Assembly (NCBI RefSeq): GCF_900141825.1 | Contig: NZ_FQYQ01000026.1 | Coordinates: 1-37,963, forward strand | Length of the DNA: 37,963 bases | Direction of reading: 5' to 3' | Origin: Pseudobutyrivibrio xylanivorans DSM 14809 | GTDB taxonomy: Bacteria; Bacillota; Clostridia; Lachnospirales; Lachnospiraceae | Part shown: positions 6,349 to 15,995 of the stretch, piece by piece | How positions within the stretch are numbered: position 1 is the first letter of the stretch | How the letters are laid out: each line of letters begins with the position of its first letter | Notes under the pieces: model-generated | What the model was told of the DNA's origin: nothing | Seen by the model: only the letters and a program-made list of their open reading frames with translations | Databases searched by the model: none | Translations under genes and position numbers: made by a program

Positions 6349-8079
6349 ATGATAGAGAGATTTTGTCCTAAGTGCAAAGTGCCTATGAATGGCGAAAAAT
6401 GCACTAATCCTAAGTGTGGACATATGACAGAAATGTCTTCGACTATATATTGGTGTGATGATTGCAATATACCAGTTTATTTTGACACTTGTCCTATTTG
6501 TGGAAAGAAGGCTAAGTATATTGCTACTGATATCAGACCTGTCTTTCCAGAAGAGAACTTATTGATTTCTTTGATAGTAAAGGATGACCCTTTTGCTTTT
6601 CAAGAGAACTCGGTTTGGTTTGGAAGTAATAGTTATATTATAGATGGTAAAAAAATAAAGTTTTCAGTTGCAAGTGAAAACAATAGACCGATTGAAGAAG
6701 TAAAGGCTCTCAAAGATAGATATGATGAAAATGCGGGAGCTATTACATACGAATACTTTGATAAATATAAAGATGCTTTTATAAGGGCGAATACTGATAG
6801 ATATAATTATATTACTGAAGAGGCAATTAATTATGTTCAACAGTATAGAGATAAATATGACATTGAGGATATGATGGTATCTTTCAGTGGCGGTAAGGAC
6901 TCTACAGTTACTTCACATATTGTAAACACTGCACTTGGCACAAACAAAGTGCTTCATGTGTTTGGTGATACAACATTAGAGTTCCCATATACATTGGAAT
7001 ATAAAAAACGATTCAATAAGAATGAGGAATCTCAAGGCGTTAGAATTCTAACTGCAAAGAATAGAGAAAAGAATTTTGAAGACTTATGTGATGTAGTTGG
7101 ACCTCCAAGTAGAGTTATGCGATGGTGCTGTACAGTATTTAAAACGGGAGCCATTCAAAAGACTATATCATCAGCATTTAAGGATAAAACTAAAATCCTA
7201 AGTTTTCAGGGTATTAGACACAGCGAATCGGCTAGCAGAAGCAAATATGAAAGAGAGAGTGATAGCCCAAAAATCACAAAGCAACGAGTGGTTTCGCCTA
7301 TCATAGAGTGGATTGATTTTGATGTTTGGCTTTATATTCTGACTACTGGAATAGACTTTAATGAAGCCTATAGATTAGGCTGGACAAGGGTAGGCTGTTG
7401 GTGCTGCCCTAACAATGGTGGATGGTCGGAATTTTTAGCTAAAGTACATATGTATGACCAATATGTTCATTGGCATGACCTTTTAGTTAACTTTGCAAAG
7501 ACCATTGGAAAACCAGATCCAGAGGAATATGTTAACGAAGGTGGTTGGAAGGCTAGACAAGGCGGAAATGGTTTGGCTGCGGCACAGACTTCGATTGTTT
7601 CATTTGAACCATGTGCAACAGAGGAGAATGCTTTTAATTATGAATTGCAGAAGCCAATTACAGACGAGTTTTATGAGCTCTTTAAGCCATTTGGTTATTT
7701 AAATAAGGAGTTGGGAAATAAAAGGCTTGGAGAGGTTTATGTACTTAATAAAGCCGGAAAAGTAGTTCTTGTTTTGCAAGGCAGAAAAGGCGGTACAAAA
7801 CTTAAAGTAATTATTAAGGATATTCATATTGCTGGCGCAAAAACACTTGCTGTAGCAGAGGGAAAGATTCAGTGTCAATTAACTAAATATCAAATGTGTT
7901 TGGGATGTAAAGCTTGTGAAAGTGTATGTAAGCACGATGCTATAAGCGTAAAAGATGATGGCACGGGTAATATCTCATATACAATTAATGATGATAGATG
8001 TGTGAGATGTACAGAGTGCGTTGGTCATTTTAATGCAGGATGTTACATGAGAAAAGTACTAGGAATTAAGAGGACGTAA
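6349..8079 (+). CDS. sspD: Phosphorothioation PP-loop sulfurtransferase, SspD/DndC-like, with ferredoxin domain (576 aa)
   Basis: PAPS-reductase/DndC-family ATP pyrophosphatase expected to activate the DNA backbone for sulfur insertion. Residues 1-55 hold zinc-ribbon cysteines (CPKC, CDDC, CPIC). The PP-loop SGGKDS is at 180-185. Two cysteine motifs typical of DndC-like enzymes follow: RWCCTVFKTG and GCWCCPNN, which could hold an Fe-S cluster. The C-terminus (about 513-570) is a 2[4Fe-4S] ferredoxin domain with cysteines 517, 520, 523, 527 and 551, 554, 557, 565. The added ferredoxin and zinc-ribbon parts make the enzyme longer than a plain DndC. It is the first structural gene of the operon, one base ahead of the DUF4007 gene. 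The family assignment is firm; the symbol rests on operon context. Confidence 0.85.
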   Translation: MIERFCPKCKVPMNGEKCTNPKCGHMTEMSSTIYWCDDCNIPVYFDTCPICGKKAKYIATDIRPVFPEENLLISLIVKDDPFAFQENSVWFGSNSYIIDGKKIKFSVASENNRPIEEVKALKDRYDENAGAITYEYFDKYKDAFIRANTDRYNYITEEAINYVQQYRDKYDIEDMMVSFSGGKDSTVTSHIVNTALGTNKVLHVFGDTTLEFPYTLEYKKRFNKNEESQGVRILTAKNREKNFEDLCDVVGPPSRVMRWCCTVFKTGAIQKTISSAFKDKTKILSFQGIRHSESASRSKYERESDSPKITKQRVVSPIIEWIDFDVWLYILTTGIDFNEAYRLGWTRVGCWCCPNNGGWSEFLAKVHMYDQYVHWHDLLVNFAKTIGKPDPEEYVNEGGWKARQGGNGLAAAQTSIVSFEPCATEENAFNYELQKPITDEFYELFKPFGYLNKELGNKRLGEVYVLNKAGKVVLVLQGRKGGTKLKVIIKDIHIAGAKTLAVAEGKIQCQLTKYQMCLGCKACESVCKHDAISVKDDGTGNISYTINDDRCVRCTECVGHFNAGCYMRKVLGIKRT

Positions 8080-8080
8080 T

Positions 8081-8953
8081 ATGGCAACCAATTCAAAAGT
8101 TAAAATTAGACTGCAAGGACATGAAAAGTTTCCATTGAGAGAAGGATGGTTAAGCAAAGGTCTTTTGCGTGTACAGGATAATCCTAAAGTTTTTCAGGGA
8201 AAAGAAGGACCAGACGTATTTGGAATCGGTAATAATATGGTTAAGTCTTTAAGATATTGGCTTAAGGCGTTTAATCTAATTACTGAGAGTCCTAACAATG
8301 GAGCAACGTTATCTAGACTGGGAGAAATAATATGTGAATATGATCCTTATATCGAAGATGATTTTACAGTATGGATTCTTCATTCGCAGATAGCAAGAAA
8401 TCTTTATGAAGCCACTTCATGGTATATGTTCTTTAATCGATGTGAGATTGAAGAACTGAGTAAAGAGACTATAGAAAAGATTTTACTTAGAGAAATCAGA
8501 AAATATGCTTTAGATCAAACTTTTTCAGAGAAATCAGTGAAAGCTGATTTAGATGTAATATTAAGTATGTATGGAAAGAAGAAGGGAATAGTGGATCCAG
8601 AAGATAATTCTATTTCGCCTTTTTCACGCCTTAAACTTTTAAAAAACATTGATGGTTCTTATTCAAAGAGTCAGCCTGATAGAAATTCAATAAATGAATG
8701 GGTTGTTCTGTATGAACTATCTAAAAAGATGGATGGAAAAGACAGCATATCTATTGAACAAATATTGAACGATGAGTGTGGATTAAATAAGATTTATCAA
8801 TTGAATGCAGTAGTTTCTAGCGAATTATTAGACTGTTTAGATGCACTTGGATATATAAGAGTTGATAGAACAGCTGGGTTAGATATGATTTATAAAACGA
8901 AAGACTTTAATGCTGAAAAAGTTCTTTTAGAATATTATGAAAATCAAAGGTAG
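8081..8953 (+). CDS. sspB: DUF4007 protein, SspB-like (290 aa)
   Basis: The N-terminal block (GHEKFPLREGWLSKGL, then VFGIGNNMVKSLRYWLKAF) matches the DUF4007 signature, a family repeatedly found beside DndC/SspD-like PAPS reductases. In described Ssp systems the SspB protein carries DUF4007 and is reported to nick DNA before sulfur insertion; I rely on memory for this link. The gene lies one base after sspD and five bases before the large ATPase gene, consistent with a tightly co-translated complex. I cannot point to nuclease residues with confidence. Confidence 0.8.
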   Translation: MATNSKVKIRLQGHEKFPLREGWLSKGLLRVQDNPKVFQGKEGPDVFGIGNNMVKSLRYWLKAFNLITESPNNGATLSRLGEIICEYDPYIEDDFTVWILHSQIARNLYEATSWYMFFNRCEIEELSKETIEKILLREIRKYALDQTFSEKSVKADLDVILSMYGKKKGIVDPEDNSISPFSRLKLLKNIDGSYSKSQPDRNSINEWVVLYELSKKMDGKDSISIEQILNDECGLNKIYQLNAVVSSELLDCLDALGYIRVDRTAGLDMIYKTKDFNAEKVLLEYYENQR

Positions 8954-8958
8954 AATAA

Positions 8959-11900
8959 ATGAATAATAAAACGCTTAAAGATTATATACAAGTGAATAGT
9001 AGTTTTAAGACTGCTGTAAATCTATATTTGAGCCTTAATAAAACGGAGAAAGTTTTAAGTTATATTCCAACGAAAGCTTCGTCTGTTTTTCTTAAGGACT
9101 ACATAAAGTCTGTAATTAATAACAAAGAACAGGCTTCTCTTTTGGTTGGACCTTATGGAAAAGGAAAATCCCATCTTTTGTTAGTTCTTTTAGCTATACT
9201 TTCATTGGAGAGAAATGAAAAGAATCAAGAAGTTATTCAAGAACTATGTGAAAAGTTTGAGGTAATTGATGATGGAGATTCTTTGAGTGAAGACATTAAG
9301 TATGTTTGGAATAACAAGAGATTCTTGCCAGTAATAATTAATAATACATCAGGAGACTTAAACCAAGCATTTCTTACTGCACTTCATGACGCATTAAAGC
9401 GAGAGGGATTAGAAAAGCTTTCGCCAGACACTTATTTCTCGCTTGCTTTTGAGAGAATAAATTCATGGAAGAAGGATTATCCTGAGACTTTTAGTCAGTT
9501 TGTTAGTGAGTTAAAGCGAAATGCAATAGATCCCGTGAAATTTGTGGCTGATTTAAAGCGTTATTCGAAGAATGCATTAAATACATTTATAGAGATATAC
9601 CCTAAGGTTACTGCGGGAAGTGTATTTAATCCGTTAGCCGCATCAGACGTTCTTCCTTTATATAAAAGTGTCAGTGAAAAACTTGTTGAAGAGTACGAAT
9701 ATAGCGGTATTTATATAGTTTTTGATGAGTTTAGTAAATTCATAGAAGGATTAGACAGGAAAAATGTCGGTAATGATATGAAACTAATCCAGGATATGTG
9801 TGAGTTGGCAAATGATTCTTCAAATTCTCAAATCCATTTTACGATGGTTACACACAAAAGTATCAAAGAGTACGGAAAATATCTTTCAATTGAATTGATA
9901 AATGCCTTTACTGGAATTGAAGGTAGAATTATAGAGAAATTCTTTGTTACATCATCCAAGAATAATTATGAGCTTATTAAGCATGCAATTATTAAAGATG
10001 AGTCTATTTATACAGAGAAAAAGATAAAGAAATATTTAGATTCAAATAAACTGGATAAGTATTATCAGTTGCCAATATTTGGAAGTAATTTTAAGAAAGA
10101 AGACTTTGACGAGATAGTATTAAAAGGCTGCTATCCATTGAATCCTGTCGCAACATATCTATTGCTTAACGTAAGTGAGAAGGTTGCACAAAATGAGAGA
10201 ACTCTTTTCACTTTTATATCAAACGATGAACCTAACAGTATGGCTAGGTTTATTTCTGAGCACGAAAATGATGCACCTTGGATTTTGGGAGCAGATGCAA
10301 TTTATGATTATTTTAGTGGACTGTTCAAAAAAGAAGTATCTAATGAGTTAGTTCATAGCATTTGGCTAAGTGCTGAAGCTGCTATAAACAAGTGCGTAAA
10401 TGATGAGGAAAGAAGAGTTGTTAAGGCAATTGCTATTATTCAGGTGGTAAACAAATCTGAAGAAATAATAGCATCAGAAAATAGTATATTCTTGTCTTTA
10501 AATGATGAAGAACTTGGTGAAACGATAGAGGAACTTGTAAAAAGACAAGTTATCTATAAGAAGGGTGCTTCTGGCGCCTATGTCTTTAAGACTAAGGCGG
10601 GAACTGAATTAAGAGCAGAAATAAGACGTCAAAAAGAAATAAAGGGCGATAATATTAATTATGGCCAGGCATTAGAATTGATTACAGATAGACATTTTGT
10701 AATTCCACGACGTTTTAATTCTATTCATTATATGACAAGGTACTTTTCTCATGAATACCTTAGTGTAGATGCTTTCCTTACAGTTTCTGATATAAATACT
10801 TTATTGAATGATAGGGCTGATGGAAAAGTAATTACGTTATATTCTTTTGAAGGAATTAATCAGACACAAATTAAAGAACATATTCAGAAATTAAATTGCG
10901 ATAGGCTAGTAGTTGTAGTTCCAAAGCACAAGCTTTCCGTTCAAAAAGAGATAAAGGAATTTGCAATTTTACAAAGCATACGCGATGATAGAGTCTTTTT
11001 ATCAGAAAATGAAGCAATTCACAGAGAGATTCCTCTTTTAGAGGAGGATATCACTTTGGTTGTCGAAGAAGAACTTGAAAAAGAGTATGATGCAACCAAT
11101 GCTTTAGTGTTCTACTACGAAGGCATCAAACTAAAGAAACTAGGTGGATGTAAAGAGGAATGTGCCGTTAATGCTTGTTGTGAATCGGTATATTCAAAAA
11201 CACCAAAAATAAACAATGAAATAATAAATCGTTCTGTTATTGCAACTGCACAAACAAAAAAAGCCCGCGCAACAATTATTGATGAGATTATTAAAGGAGC
11301 TGGTGTAGTAAGTGCTGATTTTTATGCAGGAACAAACCAAGAAGCAACTATATATAGGTCATTATTCTGTAATACTGGATTAGTGGATGGTATTGCAGAT
11401 AGCAATTTGTTTGAGATTTTAGAGATTCTAGATAAGTATGTTGACGAGTGTGTAGATAATAAACAAAGCTTCAAACCAGTAATCGACAAAATTACATCAG
11501 CACCATATGGTATGAGAATGGGAGTTGTCCCAATTTATTTATCATATATTCTGGCTCGCAGAAGAGAGGATATAGTTGTTTATTATGCAGACCACGAAGT
11601 ACAGATTTCAGCAGATATAATTGTTAATATGTGCGAAAAGGCTGATGACTATTCGTTGTTTGTATCAAAGGAAGACCATCTTAAAGAGAAGTATATAAGG
11701 AAGCTGAACGAACTGTTCTCTGTATCTGAGACACGTAATCTTACAGAAAACCGTATAAAGAACATTGTAATTTGTATGCAGAGATGGTTTAGATCATTGC
11801 CATTAGTTACAAGGAATGTTGCTAATATAAAGGCATACACAGATTCTACCTTGGCTTCGAATATGAAGAAGTTACAACGAAATCTTCAGAAGGTTGAGTT

Positions 11901-12528
11901 CAATTCATATGAAATATTGTTTTCAACTTTACCAAAAGAGTTTGATACTAAATCATATGAGAAAACATACAAGATAATAGAAGACTGTAAAAATTCATAT
12001 GACGCTTATCTTGAGTGGATGATGAATGAAATCATTAATGTAACATACGAAATTTATGGCGGTAAGCGAAAGCTAGATTTATACCATTTATTAAAGGAAT
12101 GGTATGAGAAACAGTCAGGAACATCAAAACAGGGCTTATTGGATGGTCGTGTTACTAATTATATGTCATGCCTTGAAAAGCTCAACGTTTATGATGATTT
12201 AGAGGTAGCTAAAAAGGTAGCGAAAGCCGTAACTGATGTTTATGTGGACAATTGGACAGATGATACTTTTGAAGAATATAAAACATCGTTATTAGAACTG
12301 AAGAATCAAATCGAGAGCGTAAAAGAAGCAAGTAGCACGGAACAAATGAAGCTTTCATTCATGGGTTCAAAGGGTAATTTGATTGAAAAGTATTATGAGC
12401 CTGTTGATGAAAGTACAGGTTCTATTCTTAGAAATATTCTGGAAGATACGCTTGAAGAATTTGATGATATGAGTGTTAATGACCGAGTTGGAATACTATT
12501 AGAGATGATAGAAAAGGTAATAGGCTAG
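8959..12528 (+). CDS. sspC: Large P-loop ATPase, SspC-like (1189 aa)
   Basis: A single very long frame. Walker A is GPYGKGKS at residues 64-71 and a Walker B-like VFDEFSKF lies near D256-E257, giving an AAA/STAND-like ATPase at the N-terminus; the remaining about 800 residues are helical without a motif I recognise. The size and GPYGKGKSHLL motif also resemble BrxC/PglY of BREX systems, but no other BREX gene is present and the neighbours are phosphorothioation genes. It probably couples ATP hydrolysis to the SspB/SspD modification step. A cluster of cysteines (CKEECAVNACC, around residue 733) is notable and could bind metal. Confidence 0.8.
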   Translation: MNNKTLKDYIQVNSSFKTAVNLYLSLNKTEKVLSYIPTKASSVFLKDYIKSVINNKEQASLLVGPYGKGKSHLLLVLLAILSLERNEKNQEVIQELCEKFEVIDDGDSLSEDIKYVWNNKRFLPVIINNTSGDLNQAFLTALHDALKREGLEKLSPDTYFSLAFERINSWKKDYPETFSQFVSELKRNAIDPVKFVADLKRYSKNALNTFIEIYPKVTAGSVFNPLAASDVLPLYKSVSEKLVEEYEYSGIYIVFDEFSKFIEGLDRKNVGNDMKLIQDMCELANDSSNSQIHFTMVTHKSIKEYGKYLSIELINAFTGIEGRIIEKFFVTSSKNNYELIKHAIIKDESIYTEKKIKKYLDSNKLDKYYQLPIFGSNFKKEDFDEIVLKGCYPLNPVATYLLLNVSEKVAQNERTLFTFISNDEPNSMARFISEHENDAPWILGADAIYDYFSGLFKKEVSNELVHSIWLSAEAAINKCVNDEERRVVKAIAIIQVVNKSEEIIASENSIFLSLNDEELGETIEELVKRQVIYKKGASGAYVFKTKAGTELRAEIRRQKEIKGDNINYGQALELITDRHFVIPRRFNSIHYMTRYFSHEYLSVDAFLTVSDINTLLNDRADGKVITLYSFEGINQTQIKEHIQKLNCDRLVVVVPKHKLSVQKEIKEFAILQSIRDDRVFLSENEAIHREIPLLEEDITLVVEEELEKEYDATNALVFYYEGIKLKKLGGCKEECAVNACCESVYSKTPKINNEIINRSVIATAQTKKARATIIDEIIKGAGVVSADFYAGTNQEATIYRSLFCNTGLVDGIADSNLFEILEILDKYVDECVDNKQSFKPVIDKITSAPYGMRMGVVPIYLSYILARRREDIVVYYADHEVQISADIIVNMCEKADDYSLFVSKEDHLKEKYIRKLNELFSVSETRNLTENRIKNIVICMQRWFRSLPLVTRNVANIKAYTDSTLASNMKKLQRNLQKVEFNSYEILFSTLPKEFDTKSYEKTYKIIEDCKNSYDAYLEWMMNEIINVTYEIYGGKRKLDLYHLLKEWYEKQSGTSKQGLLDGRVTNYMSCLEKLNVYDDLEVAKKVAKAVTDVYVDNWTDDTFEEYKTSLLELKNQIESVKEASSTEQMKLSFMGSKGNLIEKYYEPVDESTGSILRNILEDTLEEFDDMSVNDRVGILLEMIEKVIG

Positions 12529-12531
12529 AAT

Positions 12532-13668
12532 ATGATTTATTTAGACAATGCTGCAACAACTTTTCCTAAGCCTGAGGAAGTATATCAGGCTATGGATAAA
12601 GCAAATCGTGAATTATCAATAAATGCAGGCAGAGGTTCATATAGGTTGGCAAGAGAAGCTAGTAAGTTGATTTCAGATACGAAACAACAGCTGCGAGATA
12701 TCGTTTATGCTGATATATCCGCATCCGTAGTTTTTGCTCCATCAATAACTATTGCCTTGAATCAAGTAATTCAAGGATTAGAGCTTAATCGTGGAGACGT
12801 TGTTTATGTGTCGCCATATGAACATAATGCTGTTGCCAGAACTATTCATTTGGTTGAAAAACAGAAAGGTATTGTTATTAAGTTTTTGCCATTGAATGAG
12901 CAAACGCTTGAGGTTGACTTAGACAGAATGAGATATGAGTTTGCCAAAGATAAACCTAGAGCCGTGATTTGTATACATGTAAGCAATGTTACAGGTTATA
13001 TTTTACCGGTGAAAGAGATATTTGAGGCTGCTAAGGAATACGAAGCGATTACTGTATTAGATACAGCGCAGTCACTTGGATTAATACCTGTAGACTCTAA
13101 ATCCATTGATGCAGATATTATTTCTTTTGCAGGACATAAAACATTATATGGACCATTCGGTATTGGAGGATTTATTAACGTAACAGGAATTTCACTAAAT
13201 GAGTGTATAGTTGGGGGTACAGGTAGCGATTCTCTGAATTTAGATATGCCTGCGGGAAGCGAAGCAAAATATGAATCTGCCAGCAAAAATATTGTTGCTA
13301 TTGCCGGTTTAAATGCTGCCTTGAAAAAAATAGATCAATCAATGCTCCTAAAAAAAGAACAGGAATTAACAGATTATCTTATCAAAGGATTAGAAAAACT
13401 CGATGGAATAAAGCTGTATCTTCCTACATCAAGTGAAAAGCATGTAGGGATAGTATCTTTTAATCTAGAAGGTTATTCCGCAGAAGATTTGGGAACAATT
13501 CTAGATGAAGATTTTGATATAGCTGTTAGGACGGGATATCATTGTGCACCTTGGATTCATGAATATTTAAAAGATAGTTCTAGTTTGGGAACTGTACGAA
13601 TAGGATTAGGGCAATTTAATAATATTTCCGATATAGATAATCTTATAAATGCACTAGAAGATTTATAA
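12532..13668 (+). CDS. sspA: Cysteine desulfurase, SspA/DndA-like (378 aa)
   Basis: Class V PLP-dependent desulfurase starting MIYLDNAATTFPKP. The PLP lysine is K203 in AGHKTLYGPFG, and the catalytic cysteine is C338 in RTGYHCAPWIHE, in the short-loop form of the SufS/CsdA group. Length is normal for the family. It begins three bases after the ATPase gene, inside the operon, so it is the dedicated sulfur donor for the SspD-like enzyme. In described sspBCD-sspFGH cassettes the desulfurase may lie elsewhere, so its presence within this operon is informative. Confidence 0.88.
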   Translation: MIYLDNAATTFPKPEEVYQAMDKANRELSINAGRGSYRLAREASKLISDTKQQLRDIVYADISASVVFAPSITIALNQVIQGLELNRGDVVYVSPYEHNAVARTIHLVEKQKGIVIKFLPLNEQTLEVDLDRMRYEFAKDKPRAVICIHVSNVTGYILPVKEIFEAAKEYEAITVLDTAQSLGLIPVDSKSIDADIISFAGHKTLYGPFGIGGFINVTGISLNECIVGGTGSDSLNLDMPAGSEAKYESASKNIVAIAGLNAALKKIDQSMLLKKEQELTDYLIKGLEKLDGIKLYLPTSSEKHVGIVSFNLEGYSAEDLGTILDEDFDIAVRTGYHCAPWIHEYLKDSSSLGTVRIGLGQFNNISDIDNLINALEDL

Positions 13669-13681
13669 ATAGGGGTTTTAC

Positions 13682-15832
13682 ATGAATTTTAAAGACTTAG
13701 TTCTTCAACAGGAATACAATTCTCTTGAAGAAGATGTAATTAGAGATTTTTTCATTCCAACCTTATCGTGTTCCAATAAATATGATAGAGCTGCGGGCTT
13801 CTTTTCTTCATCAGGGCTCGCAAAACAAACACAGGGAATATGTGAGTTCGTAAAAAATGGAGGAAAAATAAGGTTAATCGCATCACCGCAACTATCTGAA
13901 GAAGATATAAAAGCTATAGATGAAGGTTATAAACTTCGTGATGAGGTTGTGAGAAACGTACTATTAAGGTCTCTAAAAGAGCCCGTAGATGAAATGGAGA
14001 GTCAGCGATTAAATTTGCTGTCGAACCTTATCGCTACGGATATTCTTGATATTAAAATAGCTGTTTTAAAAACTGAAAGCGGTATATTTCATGACAAATT
14101 TGGAGTTATGACGGACGCCGATGGTGATGAAGTTGCATTTAGAGGCTCGATGAACGAGAGTGAGAATGCATATTATCATAATTATGAGACTATAGATGTA
14201 TATACTTCATGGAAAGAATATGACAGAGTAGAGTCCAAAAAAGAAGCTTTTGAAAAGCTGTGGAACGGTGAAGATAATACAGTAGAGACTTTATATTTTC
14301 CAGATGTAAAAAATGAAATAATTAGTACATATAGAAAAAATACATCTATAGATACTGAATTAGACAACAAGCAATTTGGTAAAATTAGAAGACCTAGTAA
14401 TGTGAAGGAATGGTATGTAAGCATTCCTAGCCGCGTAAAAATCAGAGAATATCAGTCGGAAGCTATTGATAAATGGGAAACAAATTCATTCCGAGGTATC
14501 TATGACATGGCTACTGGTACAGGAAAGACCTATACCGCACTTGCCAGCCTTGAGCGTTTTGAAAAGAGAAAAGGTGATATTTTTGCCATTGTCGTTTGTC
14601 CATATATACATTTAGTAGATCAGTGGGCGGAAGATGTTGAAGATTGGGGAATGAGCCCTATTGTATGCCACTCTCAGAGCGAAGAAAAAGATTGGCGTAA
14701 ACGCTTGCTAAATGCTTATAGAAGATATCGGTCTACTCATAAGTCCTGTATATGTTTGGTAACAAATGACACATTTGTAAGTGCTGAATTCCAAGAAATA
14801 GTTACGAATATATCATCAGATATGAACGCAGTACTAGTTGTTGATGAGGCACATAACTTTGGAGCTAGCAAAATATCCTTAATTCTTCCACACAATATTC
14901 CATACAGATTAGGTTTATCTGCTACAGTGGAACGATTTGGAGATCCAGAAGGAACAAAAGCAATCCTTCAATATTTTGGAGAGAAATGTATTCACTATCC
15001 TTTAGAAAAAGCAATTCAAGAAAATGCTTTGGTTCAATATGAGTATTATCCAATAGTTGTTTCATTATCTAAGGAAGAACTTCAGGAATATGAAAAATTA
15101 ACAAAGCAGATAATAAAATGTATTACTGAAGAAAACGGTAAAAAGAAAATCTCTGATACTGGTCAAATGCTTTTATTTAAAAGAACTAGATTGGTTGCGG
15201 GAGCTGAAGAGAAAGTAAGTGTTTTAGCTGAAAAAATGGAACCGTATAAAGAAGAAAAACATATTCTTGTTTATTGTGGTGCCACTAAGGGATTTGAAAG
15301 ATATAAGGGCGAAAAAGAACGTCAAATAGATGTGGTAGAGCGAATGATTGGAAATGAACTGCATATGTCTACACATAGATTTACTGCTGAAGAAGATAAC
15401 AAAACTAGACGTTTGATAAAGGAAGGTTTTGCAGATGGAGATTACCAAGTCGTGACCGCTATAAAATGTTTAGACGAAGGTGTAAATATCCCTAATATAC
15501 ATACAGCTTTTATTCTTGCAAGTAGTAGAAATCCAAAAGAATTTATACAACGACGAGGAAGAGTTCTCAGACCTTCTGATGGAAAAGAAAGAGCTGTTAT
15601 ATACGATTTTGTTACACTTCCAAGACCATTAAATGAAGTCCGTTTTGGCGACATAGATTCTGACAAGGCTTTAGTTGTTGGAGAATTGGCTAGGATTTAT
15701 GAATTTGGTAGGTTTTCAGTAAATTCTTCTAATGCGATTGAATTGATAGAAGAAATAAAGAGTACCTATAACCTTAATATTTTAAATGAGGAATTAGAAT
15801 TTAACATGGAGGTCGAGTATGGCGAAGGTTGA
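13682..15832 (+). CDS. PLD-like nuclease fused to SF2 helicase, probable SspF-type effector (716 aa)
   Basis: Residues about 1-190 form a phospholipase-D-like domain with H137/K139 in FHDKFGVM and G155-S156-M157-N158, the HxK...GSxN pattern of PLD nucleases. Residues about 250-680 form a superfamily 2 helicase: Walker A ATGTGKT with K282-T283, DEAH box at 388-391, GLSAT motif III and motif VI QRRGR at 623-627. Together they suggest ATP-driven DNA translocation or unwinding with one half-site nuclease, so a dimer may be needed for cleavage. The gene follows the desulfurase by 13 bases. In SspFGH-type systems this partner damages DNA lacking phosphorothioate; I infer that role here. Confidence 0.8.
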   Translation: MNFKDLVLQQEYNSLEEDVIRDFFIPTLSCSNKYDRAAGFFSSSGLAKQTQGICEFVKNGGKIRLIASPQLSEEDIKAIDEGYKLRDEVVRNVLLRSLKEPVDEMESQRLNLLSNLIATDILDIKIAVLKTESGIFHDKFGVMTDADGDEVAFRGSMNESENAYYHNYETIDVYTSWKEYDRVESKKEAFEKLWNGEDNTVETLYFPDVKNEIISTYRKNTSIDTELDNKQFGKIRRPSNVKEWYVSIPSRVKIREYQSEAIDKWETNSFRGIYDMATGTGKTYTALASLERFEKRKGDIFAIVVCPYIHLVDQWAEDVEDWGMSPIVCHSQSEEKDWRKRLLNAYRRYRSTHKSCICLVTNDTFVSAEFQEIVTNISSDMNAVLVVDEAHNFGASKISLILPHNIPYRLGLSATVERFGDPEGTKAILQYFGEKCIHYPLEKAIQENALVQYEYYPIVVSLSKEELQEYEKLTKQIIKCITEENGKKKISDTGQMLLFKRTRLVAGAEEKVSVLAEKMEPYKEEKHILVYCGATKGFERYKGEKERQIDVVERMIGNELHMSTHRFTAEEDNKTRRLIKEGFADGDYQVVTAIKCLDEGVNIPNIHTAFILASSRNPKEFIQRRGRVLRPSDGKERAVIYDFVTLPRPLNEVRFGDIDSDKALVVGELARIYEFGRFSVNSSNAIELIEEIKSTYNLNILNEELEFNMEVEYGEG

Positions 15833-15995
15833 TATCGATAGTGATTTAGAGCTTGAGCTTTTTAAGGGAATTAGAATTCTAGAGGGCGAAAACTTAAAAA
15901 CAAAGAAATATGATGATAGAAAGATGGTCACAATCATCATGAATTACATTAAGAAATTAGTGGATGACAAGGAGGGGGACTCCGATGAAGTTTAA
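15819..15995 (+). CDS. Small protein between helicase and SMC-like ATPase, possible SspG (58 aa)
   Basis: A 58-codon frame starts at the ATG at 15819 inside the end of the helicase gene (14-base overlap, ACATGGAGG ribosome site upstream) and ends 11 bases inside the following ATPase gene. It is acidic and helical-looking (MAKVDIDSDLELELFKG at the N-terminus, a MVTIIMNYIKKLVDD helix later). Overlap on both sides shows translational coupling, so it is very likely a real operon member. By position it could be the small subunit of a three-gene effector module; I have no family motif for it. Confidence 0.75.
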   Translation: MAKVDIDSDLELELFKGIRILEGENLKTKKYDDRKMVTIIMNYIKKLVDDKEGDSDEV

